A stretch of DNA of 8,780 nucleotides from an uncultured Bacteroidales bacterium (GTDB lineage Bacteria > Bacteroidota > Bacteroidia > Bacteroidales > UBA932): the NCBI GenBank assembly GCA_946627685.1, contig CAMOVV010000034.1:1-8780 (forward strand), given 5' to 3'. How positions within the stretch are numbered: position 1 is the stretch's first letter; each line of letters begins with the position of its first letter. The notes beneath the pieces were generated by a model. It had not been told where the DNA came from. It worked only from the letters and a program-made list of their open reading frames with translations, and searched no databases. The position numbers and the translations under genes were made by a program. This document shows, one piece after another, positions 1-7,470 of this stretch.

Positions 1-1812
1 CCCGTCGGGGCAAATGGTCCCTTCCGCAGGATAGGCCCTCAGTCCGTGCCAGGTCTGCTGGAAAGAAGGGTCGTGGCTGCCGAAATAAAGGCCGCTCCCC
101 TCTCCCGTGAACGCGAAACAGTTGGACGCGGCGTTTCTCGGGTATTGGAGGTCGTACTGCCGGAAATACTGGTCCGGCTTCATGTAGAGGGTCCTGACGG
201 GGACGTTGAGGATGGCCTCGAGAGGGCTGTCGAAAAGCTGTCCGCCGGTGTGGGTGGTAAGGAGCTTAAAGTCTTCGGGGAGGGAGAGGTTTCCGACAAG
301 GGGATACTGTAGCTCCCGCACGATGGTCCCGGGCTCGTTGTTTTCGAGATTCGCGGTGAAGCGAAGCCCCCCGCCCTCTTCCCTCACCTTGAGGACAAGG
401 CGGAAGCCAAGGGTCTTTCCCCTGCTCACAAGTCCGTTGTATTCAATGGTAGTCAGTCCCTTGTCCCTTGTAATGACGGGGCTCTGGCCTTCCGGGGTGA
501 TTTCTATCTCTTTTTCCTCCTTCGTGTTGTAATAGAGCCTCCAGAGTCCTCCGCCGCCGGCATAGTTCCATCCCGTCCGGGCGTCTTTCAGGGAGACCAG
601 GGACCCGTCCGCGCCGATTTCGGACACAGTCTCCGGCCTGTCGCGGCGAAGCGGGCTGCTTGCGATGAAACTGCAAAACTCAAGATACAGGGCCCTGTCG
701 GCGGGAACCGGGGAAAGGGCCAGCTGGGTAAGGGCGTTGGAGCCTGTATATACCGCTATGGGTGCCTTCCCGTAGAGGCCGGAATCCAGCATCCTCCTCA
801 TATACTCGCGGAAACGTTCCCTGAGCGCGGGGACGTCCCCGGGGGTGAATGCGGGAGCCCCCTCTCCGTCCGGCCCTACACCGACGCGGGACATTTCATC
901 CTCAACCATGGAGAACTCGAACTCCGTCTCCATTCCCATCCCGTATTTCCTGATTTCCTCCATCGTCCTGTCGAAGGGATGCCGGTCGGGATTCTTCAGG
1001 TCCCAGTAATAATTGGGCTGCATCCAGGCCATGTCGAACCCCAGCCTTTTCCAGCTTTTGTACCCCGGAGCCATGTTGTAGGGTATCCAATACAGTCCCT
1101 GGTCCTTCGCATGGCAGTAGGAGGCCACGGCGGGAATTATCTTCTCCCAGCGCTTGTAGCGGCAGTTCAGCCTTTCAATGGGGGTATCGCCCCACGGAAG
1201 ATGGATTTCCTCCGAAGTGATGTAGAAACCGGCAAGGTCAAGATGGGTACACCCGAGGGCGTCGAACATCTTGCGGGCCTTGTCTATATACCAATAATAG
1301 GCCTTGAGCCTGTCCCTGTCCGAAGAGAAATCGAGGGCCTTCCCGCCGACCTCGCCCCAATACACCGTAGAAGAGTTCTTGTCGGCGAAATTCTCCAGCA
1401 TGATGGCGTCGGGGATGGCAATGACGACGCTGCGCCTGACAAGGGGCTCGCCTATCCTTCCGGCCGCCGCCGCGCACGCCTTGTCGAGCTCCGAGACTCC
1501 GCCTCCCGGGGCGAGCCAAAGCTCCAGCTGATCCTCCCACGAATCCTTGCGGGCCGACAGTCCCGTGGCCGACAGGGAGAGATTGAGGTCTCTTTTGACG
1601 TCATGGCCTTCAATGAAAAGGAAAGACTCGAACAGCCATCTTTCCACCCCCGTGGCATCGGTATAGCTGACGTGGGGGGCGAAGCGGGCCGCGTCCCACT
1701 CGTATGGCAGGCGGTGGTAGTAGCCCACGAGGTCAAGGTCGGCCGGGACCCGGACTGAGGCTGAGGCGAAGGTGCAGGCAAAAGCCGCCAAGGCAACGAG
1801 TAATCTCTTCAT
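1..1812 (-). CDS. DUF4855 protein fused to a GH-like beta-sandwich (DUF6259-like) module; 3' end outside window
   Basis: The frame is open for all 604 codons from the ATG at 1812 to the left edge, with no stop, so the protein is C-terminally incomplete here. Residues 1-18 look like a type I signal peptide (basic MKRLL start, hydrophobic core, ASA cleavage-like site). There is a Cys at 13, but it is too early for a typical lipobox. Residues about 25-390 match the upstream DUF4855 paralogue throughout. Shared motifs are W-x-F-x-SFL-x-IEG near 60-69, AGFYITSE (194-201), DMAWMQPNYYWD (260-271) and GMGMETEFEFSMVE (291-304). Residues about 395-604 form a beta-rich module with LVSLKDARTG (405-414), GLW-RLYY and GSGLYFGSHDP motifs. 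These recall the N-terminal sandwich of DUF6259 and other GH-like families, so a TIM barrel may follow outside the window. The likely role is a periplasmic or secreted glycan-active enzyme of unknown substrate. The DUF4855 assignment is from memory of the family; the second domain name is tentative. The ATG directly abuts the stop of the preceding gene. Confidence 0.85.
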   Translation of the reverse strand, partial: MKRLLVALAAFACTFASASVRVPADLDLVGYYHRLPYEWDAARFAPHVSYTDATGVERWLFESFLFIEGHDVKRDLNLSLSATGLSARKDSWEDQLELWLAPGGGVSELDKACAAAAGRIGEPLVRRSVVIAIPDAIMLENFADKNSSTVYWGEVGGKALDFSSDRDRLKAYYWYIDKARKMFDALGCTHLDLAGFYITSEEIHLPWGDTPIERLNCRYKRWEKIIPAVASYCHAKDQGLYWIPYNMAPGYKSWKRLGFDMAWMQPNYYWDLKNPDRHPFDRTMEEIRKYGMGMETEFEFSMVEDEMSRVGVGPDGEGAPAFTPGDVPALRERFREYMRRMLDSGLYGKAPIAVYTGSNALTQLALSPVPADRALYLEFCSFIASSPLRRDRPETVSEIGADGSLVSLKDARTGWNYAGGGGLWRLYYNTKEEKEIEITPEGQSPVITRDKGLTTIEYNGLVSRGKTLGFRLVLKVREEGGGLRFTANLENNEPGTIVRELQYPLVGNLSLPEDFKLLTTHTGGQLFDSPLEAILNVPVRTLYMKPDQYFRQYDLQYPRNAASNCFAFTGEGSGLYFGSHDPSFQQTWHGLRAYPAEGTICPDG

Positions 1813-1815
1813 TTA
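1810..1815 (-). other. TAAATG junction with no spacer between the two DUF4855 genes
   Basis: On the minus strand the stop TAA (1815-1813) is immediately followed by ATG (1812-1810). The two DUF4855 genes therefore have no intergenic bases, which suggests coupled translation. No clear Shine-Dalgarno sequence sits at the usual distance, which is common in Bacteroidetes. Confidence 0.75.
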
Positions 1816-3396
1816 CTGTCTTTTTAGCGGGGACTCCGTAATGAAGCGTCCCAGTTTGTGATACATTTCCCTGTCCCCGGGAAGGGGGGAAACCGCAAGC
1901 TGATTGAGGGCGTCGGTCCCGGAATACAAGGCCATCGGAGACCGGCCGTAGATGCCGGAGGATTTGGCCCGGCTGAGATATTCTTCGAAACGTCCCCTGT
2001 ACTTAGCGGCGGACACAGCCCCGTTCACGGCCTCCACCATGGAGTACTCGAACTCCAGCTCGAGTCCCATGCCCAGGGAACTGATTTCCCGGAAAGTGGC
2101 ATCCATGGGATGGGCTCCCGTCTCGTCCCAATAATAATTCGGCTGCATCCAGGCCATATCCATCTTGAAAGTATCCTTCCAGACCTTGTAGCCCGCGGCC
2201 ATGTTGTACGGAATCCAGTACAGGCCCTCGTTGAAAGAATGGAGATAGTCGGCAATGGCCGGCACCAGGGTGTCATATTCCTTGTACGCCGCCCTCCACC
2301 GAAGGTCCAGTACCTCCGGAAGAATGTAGAAGCCGGCGAGTTCTATATTGTCGTAGCCCTTGCGGGCGAATGCGGCCCTTACCTCGTCTATAAACCATTT
2401 GCAGGCCTCTATCCTGTCTTCAACCTTGGAAAAATCCATCTCACGGCCGCCGAGGCTCCCCCAGTAACGGGTGTTTCCGCTCCCGGATTCCACGGAGGTG
2501 ATGTAGTTGTCGAAATAAATCGGCTCGGGAAGGGCCATCACGATATATCTTTTGGAAGGAGGAGGGCCTATCCTCGAGGCCACCTCGCCTATGCACCTGT
2601 CCAGGGCAGTCAGCTGGCCGTCAGGGAACACGGGGGCGGGAGTGACCATCTTCCCGCTGTACCAGCGTCCGAAAGACGAAGTTCCGTCTCCCCACCAGCT
2701 CTCCTGCCAGAGGAAGGTGCCTCCGTCGAACCAGAAATCAAGAAGCTCCTCCCACTCGGCCTTGTCAGCCGAAGGGACGGACTGTTCCGACAGGACATAG
2801 GTAATCCCGGGACTGCCGTAAACGCCTGTCTGCTGCCCCTCTATAAGAAGGAAAGAGTCGAAGAACCAGTGTTCCCCGCCATCCTCGTCCTTGTAGCACA
2901 CATGGCTGTACCAGCGGTCTTTGCTCCACTCCAGGGGATTGCGGTGGGAACTCGGCCCGGGAATCAGGGTCATGTCCGCAAAGGAAGGAGGACCCGTCCT
3001 GGCCTTTTCCCAGGGATACAGCGTCCCCGGAGAAGAAGCCGTGGCGAACTCAAGGGATTTGACATCCCCCTGCTCCCCTCCCGGCCCTATTCCTTTGGCG
3101 CATAGCACATAAGAGGTCTCCGGCTCAAGGGAGCCAACATCCAGGCGAAGCGTGGAAAGGGACGTGGATGACGTCTTGGCGGACAAAGGCATGGCGCCCG
3201 CCTGCGCAAGGGTCTTACCTACGCCGTAGGACACGGAAACCGCGTCTATGGCCTTGACCTGGAACGACGCCGAGACAGCTCCCGCTTCCAGAAGTTCCAC
3301 CGCCACGACAGGCTCATACGAGACCGGAGCCTCCTTCTTGCCGCACGAAGCGGACAAGAGAAGGACTCCGGCAAGTATGAAGGGGAGACCTTTCAT
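1813..3396 (-). CDS. DUF4855 lipoprotein with N-terminal FN3-like domain (527 aa)
   Basis: The predicted product is an exported lipoprotein. A hydrophobic segment ends at C18 (LLLSASC, a loose Bacteroidetes-type lipobox), followed by GKKE. Residues about 28-120 resemble a fibronectin type III/Ig-like domain (SLEPETSYVLCAKG near 89-102). Residues about 141-527 form the DUF4855 domain, predicted to be a GH-like barrel. Shared motifs are AGFYILPE (354-361), YWIPYNMAAGYK (393-404), DMAWMQPNYYWD (413-424) and GMGLELEFEYSMVE (442-455). E361 and one of E446/E448/E450 are candidate catalytic acids by analogy with retaining glycosidases; this is inference. A Trp-rich stretch at about 222-258 (W222, W230, W234, W235, W245) is missing from the downstream paralogue. 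I chose ATG at 3396 over the in-frame GTG at 3399: it gives a TGATG junction with the preceding stop and a normal signal peptide. The C-terminus (SPLKRQ) falls where the paralogue continues into its extra module. Enzymatic function in this family is unproven as far as I know. Confidence 0.88.
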   Translation of the reverse strand: MKGLPFILAGVLLLSASCGKKEAPVSYEPVVAVELLEAGAVSASFQVKAIDAVSVSYGVGKTLAQAGAMPLSAKTSSTSLSTLRLDVGSLEPETSYVLCAKGIGPGGEQGDVKSLEFATASSPGTLYPWEKARTGPPSFADMTLIPGPSSHRNPLEWSKDRWYSHVCYKDEDGGEHWFFDSFLLIEGQQTGVYGSPGITYVLSEQSVPSADKAEWEELLDFWFDGGTFLWQESWWGDGTSSFGRWYSGKMVTPAPVFPDGQLTALDRCIGEVASRIGPPPSKRYIVMALPEPIYFDNYITSVESGSGNTRYWGSLGGREMDFSKVEDRIEACKWFIDEVRAAFARKGYDNIELAGFYILPEVLDLRWRAAYKEYDTLVPAIADYLHSFNEGLYWIPYNMAAGYKVWKDTFKMDMAWMQPNYYWDETGAHPMDATFREISSLGMGLELEFEYSMVEAVNGAVSAAKYRGRFEEYLSRAKSSGIYGRSPMALYSGTDALNQLAVSPLPGDREMYHKLGRFITESPLKRQ

Positions 3397-3399
3397 CAC
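3394..3399 (-). other. TGATG stop-start overlap (translational coupling site)
   Basis: On the minus strand the bases read GTGATG. The TGA stop of the DUF1735-type gene (3398-3396) shares its A with the ATG of the FN3-DUF4855 gene (3396-3394). Such overlaps usually allow terminating ribosomes to restart. A GTG at 3399 is also in frame, but it adds only one residue and has no other support. Confidence 0.75.
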
Positions 3400-5429
3400 T
3401 TGGTCATTCTGAACAGCGAGAGACCGACGTTCTGCTTGACGACGACGATATAGACGTCGCCGTTAATCTGCCTCACGTCGATGTCCATGCCGCTGTGGCC
3501 GGAAGACTTGGGGCTGGCGTTGTATTCATCCTGCATCTCGGCCTCTTCCTGGATCGCAGCCTGATAGACGATGTTGCGGTCCTCGAGTATCTTTGTCCAG
3601 TCATCCTCGGGAGCGCCCTCAAGTATGATGAGGCGGCCATCCGCGCCACTGACCTGCCGGCTGTATGCGACATAACGTTTGCCTCCGTATTCGAAGAACC
3701 TGAAGGCTGCATCACGATAATAGCCGGAAAGCGGGCTTAAAGTCGGTGTTATGCCGCCGACGCCACCGTCGAACTTCTGTCCTTCGGGGACAGTAACCAG
3801 CTGGGACATATATTCCTCATTGCCCCTGACGGAGCAGATGCCCCTGTACATATTGTCAGGGAACGGGAAATATGAACCGGCTCCCGTCACGGAAGGGGCT
3901 TCAAGCCTGCGGACCAGGTTGACCGCTTCCGTCGTCGGTTTGTACAACAGAGGGAAGGTCACGGTACCCTGCGCGGAATTGAAGTCCTTGAAGAACAGTA
4001 TTCCGTTCTGGAGGGTGCCGGAGAACGTGAAGGTATCTCCAAGCCTGCGGCCGGCCCAGGTGTTTGCCTTGACGACCTTCGGATCGCTTTCGGTGCCGTT
4101 CACGTAGAAGTACAGCCTGGGATCGCCCTCGTTCATGTTGGAAACGACCAGGACGTCCTTGCCGCCGTTTACGGCAGGGTCCTCATTCGGAATCACCCTC
4201 GGGCAGCACAGGTAGAAGATGCCCTCGTCGAGGACGGTCCCGACAGGGACTTTCCTGACGTTGGTAGGATCCGAGATGCTGATCGCCCACAGGTTCTTCG
4301 TGGTATTGGTCTCAGCCACATACACATACTCATTATCCATCGCGACATTCCTGTCGGAATTGGGCGTTCCGCCGAAGTACTCGTTCCATGCGGCCGAAGC
4401 CGTGGAGAACCTTCCCCATTCGCGGGTCACGGAGAGGATGCCCGTATGGGAGGCCTTGTAGGTCACGGTGATGAACGCAGTCATGTTGTCGAAATCCAGG
4501 CCCTTGAGGTCGAAGTCCTCTCCGGCCATGGTGGCGTCCAGGCCTTCCGCATCCACCCTGACGGGAATCACGTAGGGCGGGAACTCTTCAAGATGGCCGT
4601 CCGCCGAAAGGAGGACGGATTTGTCCATAACTCCGCTGAACGTGGTGGATTTCAGTCCTTCACCGATGGAGGCGGAATCCGAAGAAAGGGTGAAAAGTCC
4701 TTCGGGAGCCTGGGAATACTCCACTTCCTGGGTGGCATTGAATTCGGCGATGAGGGAGTTGTCCACCACCACGGGAACGGTGAGCCCGACGTTCTTTATC
4801 TCATGGCTGAGCTCGAGGTCGAAGATGAAGTTTTCCTTGAGTTCGGGCTGGATGCCGTCTTCTCCGGGTTCAACCTTCGAACTCTCGATGACCCTGGGAA
4901 TTATGGTCTGGGTGAGGGAGAGGGAGGACCTTGTCAGGCGGATGAGCATAAGGTTCCCGTCAGGATTCACCGCAAGGTCGGGAGAGGTGACGCAAAGGGC
5001 TATGACACAGTTCTCCTTGTCTCCGATATGGGAGGCGACGGCCTCCGGGTCCCACGAGACTTTGACGTCCTTGACAAATTCGGAGGCGTCCCACGAGATG
5101 TTGCCGTTCTCGATGGTGAATTTGTCGGAAGGGATGGCCTCAAGCTCTTCGAAAGAAGGGTCCAAGGCGCTCGCTTCCTTGTTGTACGCTTCGAGAAGGG
5201 CAGCCGCCCCGTCCGTTCCGACCACGGCCTTTGCGGACGAGGAGCCCTTGCCGCTCTTTGACACTCCGAAGGTAAACACACCGGCATGGACGGATGATTC
5301 CTGAATCCGGGAAGAAGCCGTCAGCGTGATGCTGTCGTCCACCATGTTGTTGTTGCGGTCGTCGGCCACGCAGGAGCACAGCGCCCCGAGGACGGCAAGC
5401 GGAATAATATGGGTAAATATCTTTTTCAT
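3396..5429 (-). CDS. DUF1735-type surface lipoprotein with C-terminal beta-propeller-like domain (677 aa)
   Basis: This is a predicted outer-membrane lipoprotein in the SusE/F-like position after susD, where PULs usually encode surface glycan-binding proteins. The signal peptide ends in LCSC with the lipid-bearing C20. It is followed by VADD, an acidic patch of the kind that promotes surface exposure in Bacteroidetes. Residues about 35-165 fit a DUF1735 (BT_3987-N-like) domain, with LLEAYNKEAS near 78-87 and a following LP-like EAIPSDKFTIENG segment. Residues about 195-325 look like a second, divergent copy (VPVVVDNS at 218-225, FPPYVIPVRV near 283-292). From about 330 to the end the protein changes to short beta-strand repeats with NVAMDNEYVYVAE (361-373) and LWAISISDP (380-388), typical of a beta-propeller, perhaps DUF4623- or DUF5018-like. 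That name is uncertain. No catalytic motif is seen. It starts 4 nt after the susD stop, and its TGA overlaps the next gene's ATG by 1 nt. Confidence 0.85.
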   Translation of the reverse strand: MKKIFTHIIPLAVLGALCSCVADDRNNNMVDDSITLTASSRIQESSVHAGVFTFGVSKSGKGSSSAKAVVGTDGAAALLEAYNKEASALDPSFEELEAIPSDKFTIENGNISWDASEFVKDVKVSWDPEAVASHIGDKENCVIALCVTSPDLAVNPDGNLMLIRLTRSSLSLTQTIIPRVIESSKVEPGEDGIQPELKENFIFDLELSHEIKNVGLTVPVVVDNSLIAEFNATQEVEYSQAPEGLFTLSSDSASIGEGLKSTTFSGVMDKSVLLSADGHLEEFPPYVIPVRVDAEGLDATMAGEDFDLKGLDFDNMTAFITVTYKASHTGILSVTREWGRFSTASAAWNEYFGGTPNSDRNVAMDNEYVYVAETNTTKNLWAISISDPTNVRKVPVGTVLDEGIFYLCCPRVIPNEDPAVNGGKDVLVVSNMNEGDPRLYFYVNGTESDPKVVKANTWAGRRLGDTFTFSGTLQNGILFFKDFNSAQGTVTFPLLYKPTTEAVNLVRRLEAPSVTGAGSYFPFPDNMYRGICSVRGNEEYMSQLVTVPEGQKFDGGVGGITPTLSPLSGYYRDAAFRFFEYGGKRYVAYSRQVSGADGRLIILEGAPEDDWTKILEDRNIVYQAAIQEEAEMQDEYNASPKSSGHSGMDIDVRQINGDVYIVVVKQNVGLSLFRMTK

Positions 5430-5433
5430 GTCT

Positions 5434-7458
5434 CTACCAACCGTAATTCTGGGTAAAATTAGTCATTTCTGCGAGCTGGGTGTAGGCGATGGGGAAGAGA
5501 TAATCCCTGTCGGCGAATACCGACCTGCCGCCGATATAGTCGGTATCGACCCTCTCGTACGAATCCTCGTAATTGTCGGAGGTAACATGCAGGGTCCAGT
5601 TGCCGGCATTGTATTCTTCCTTCGCAATCATCCACCTCGTGGCGTCGTAGTGACGCTGGCCTTCCATCGCGAACTCGCACATCTTTTCCTGGAGAATCAT
5701 CCAGCGAAGCCACTCGCGTCCGGTCCTGGTCACGCCGGCGACGGTGGAAGGAGAGTCGGCGGCCATGAAGTCGATGTCCGGATAGGCGGTCTCAAGGGCC
5801 GGCAGTCCGACGCGGTCCCTGACGAGGTTGACATATTTGAGGGCCTCGGAAGCGTCCCTCGCCGTCATTTCGTTGCAGGCCTCGGCATAGGTCAGATACA
5901 CCTCGGCGAGGCGGAAGGCGGGATAGACGTAACGAATTGACTGATAGTGAGCCGTGAGGTCTTTAAGAGGATTGTTGGCCTTGTACAGCCTCCTCCACAC
6001 ATAGCCCACCCTGTTGCAGGCGTCGGTTTCGGAATAAGGCGAAGAGCACTCGGCGTTGTTGTAGCACGTGAAGCGAAGGGGGCCGCCCTCAGCCGTGGTG
6101 GAAGAAGGCCACCAGAAGCCGTTGGGGACGAAATTGGCGTAGTAACGCCCGTCGCGGCCTACCGTCGTGGCGTGGGCCTTGAAAGGATGGGCCCATGAAG
6201 GGTCAACGTCCACTTCCTGCTGGTAAGAGTTCACCCAGCCGTCCACCTTGTAGCCGATTTCCTCGCAGGCAGGGTCCACTATGGGGCGGGAGTAGTCGAG
6301 AAGACCGCCGGTCTTGTGGTATCCGAGCACGGGATAACGGCCGTTTTCCATCATGGGATAGGCGTCCACCAGCTTGAGGGAAGGAGAGGTGAGGGAGTAG
6401 CCCTGGAGGGCGATTTTTCCTCCGGAGGGAGCGGCGTAAGCCACGTCGCAGCCCTGTCCGAGGGAGCTGTCTCCCCAGGAGCGGTACCACCATCCCCAGA
6501 TAATCTCCCGGTTGGTGTCCCAGCCCTTGAACCAGACGCTCTGGTAGGAAGCCGCGGCGTTACGGAGGTCGGAGCCCTCGGTGGTCACCTTGGTGAGCTC
6601 GTACCGGCCGAGGTCGATCACGTCCTTGGCCGCCCTGGCCGCCTTGTCCCATTTGGAAGCGTCATAGTCGGGGAAAATCCTGTTCCCGTCCTTGTTGGTG
6701 AGGCCCGAGTAGATGCCCGTGCCGTTCTGGCCGTTGTAGAGAGGAGATGCGGCATAAAGGAGAACCCTGGCCTTGAGGGCAAGGGCCGCGCCCTTGGTCG
6801 CCCTTCCCTTGTCGGCGGAGAGGTTGAGTCCGAGTCCGGTGTCGTTGACCTCGTAGCACAGGTCGGCCGCGGCAGCGTCCAGTTCGGACACGATGAAGCC
6901 GACCATATCGTCAACCGTGGCCCTGTCGAGGGTCTCGCCCCTGACCGTCTGATCCGCTGCCTGGTCTCCCCAGACTATCACGGGGCCGAACTGACGGAAA
7001 AGGACGAAATAGTAATAGGCTCGCAGGAACCTCGCCTCGGCCTTCATCTGCCTCACGAGGGCCGGGGAATCTTCCTGGTCCTTATCCACGTTGGTGATGA
7101 AGGTCGTGCACTCGTTGATTCCTTCGTAGAACCTTTTCCAGGGATTCACGCTGGTCCCGCTGATGCCTTCGGCGCTGTACTCTCCCCTTCTCACCTTGTA
7201 CCAATAGGTTTCATACTGGGACTTCGCCACAAGGGACTCGTCGCTGCGGAGGTTCACTCCCCCCTCGTAATCCCTTACGTTCTCGTCGCGGGGGATGAGG
7301 GAATAGCAGTGGGCGAGATAGCGTCTCACGGCGCTGGAGCGCTGCATCGTGTCGTCCAGGGTGGCCTGGTCCTTGAGATTTATGTCAAAAAAGCTGTCGC
7401 AGCCGCACATGAGGACTGCCAGGACGGCTGAAATCAATAATCTGCAATTGTTTTTCAT
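5434..7458 (-). CDS. susD: SusD/RagB-family nutrient-binding outer-membrane lipoprotein (674 aa)
   Basis: This is the surface lipoprotein that caps the SusC barrel and binds glycan for import. The signal peptide ends at LMCGC (C20) and continues CDSFFDINL, the usual SusD start. The N-terminal SusD-like/TPR region is clear: WKRFYEGINECTTFI (107-121), then EARFLRAYYYF (141-151) and FGPVIVWG (157-164). The C-terminal RagB/SusD region has FRLAEVYLTYAEACNEM (a TPR-type helix), EFAMEGQRHYDATRW around 595-609, and the terminal LFPIAYTQLAEMTNFTQNYGW, a version of the family's LFPIP-E-N-QN-GY ending. At 674 aa it is somewhat long for the family (often 500-650). A Trp cluster at 309-328 may contribute to the binding face. 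The gene starts 12 nt after the susC stop and ends (TAG) 4 nt before the next ATG, as expected for a co-transcribed SusCD pair. The symbol denotes the family; the substrate is unknown. Confidence 0.96.
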   Translation of the reverse strand: MKNNCRLLISAVLAVLMCGCDSFFDINLKDQATLDDTMQRSSAVRRYLAHCYSLIPRDENVRDYEGGVNLRSDESLVAKSQYETYWYKVRRGEYSAEGISGTSVNPWKRFYEGINECTTFITNVDKDQEDSPALVRQMKAEARFLRAYYYFVLFRQFGPVIVWGDQAADQTVRGETLDRATVDDMVGFIVSELDAAAADLCYEVNDTGLGLNLSADKGRATKGAALALKARVLLYAASPLYNGQNGTGIYSGLTNKDGNRIFPDYDASKWDKAARAAKDVIDLGRYELTKVTTEGSDLRNAAASYQSVWFKGWDTNREIIWGWWYRSWGDSSLGQGCDVAYAAPSGGKIALQGYSLTSPSLKLVDAYPMMENGRYPVLGYHKTGGLLDYSRPIVDPACEEIGYKVDGWVNSYQQEVDVDPSWAHPFKAHATTVGRDGRYYANFVPNGFWWPSSTTAEGGPLRFTCYNNAECSSPYSETDACNRVGYVWRRLYKANNPLKDLTAHYQSIRYVYPAFRLAEVYLTYAEACNEMTARDASEALKYVNLVRDRVGLPALETAYPDIDFMAADSPSTVAGVTRTGREWLRWMILQEKMCEFAMEGQRHYDATRWMIAKEEYNAGNWTLHVTSDNYEDSYERVDTDYIGGRSVFADRDYLFPIAYTQLAEMTNFTQNYGW

Positions 7459-7470
7459 ATTCCGGCCGGA

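Noticed and set aside
979..1758. Plus-strand open frame (259 codons) opposite the left-edge gene
   Set aside because: The minus-strand frame is open across the whole 1-1812 region and encodes conserved DUF4855 motifs. The plus-strand frame is a shadow.
1858..3105. Long plus-strand open frame (415 codons) opposite the FN3-DUF4855 gene
   Set aside because: It lies antisense to a gene with clear domain conservation. The product is rich in Gly, Arg, Pro and His with no recognisable domain, as expected from the complement of a GC-rich coding frame.
4446..5304. Two overlapping plus-strand open frames (271 and 227 codons) opposite the DUF1735 region
   Set aside because: Both are antisense to a well-supported lipoprotein gene and show composition typical of complement translation (Gly/Arg/Val-rich or Ser-rich).
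6316..7431. Long plus-strand open frame (371 codons) opposite susD
   Set aside because: The susD frame on the other strand is unmistakable. The antisense translation has low-complexity Gly/Val/Glu composition and no motif.
7461..7470. Palindrome TCCGGCCGGA between susC and susD, considered as a regulatory hairpin or terminator
   Set aside because: At 10 bp with no loop it cannot form a stable RNA hairpin, there is no U-tract, and such palindromes occur by chance in GC-rich DNA.
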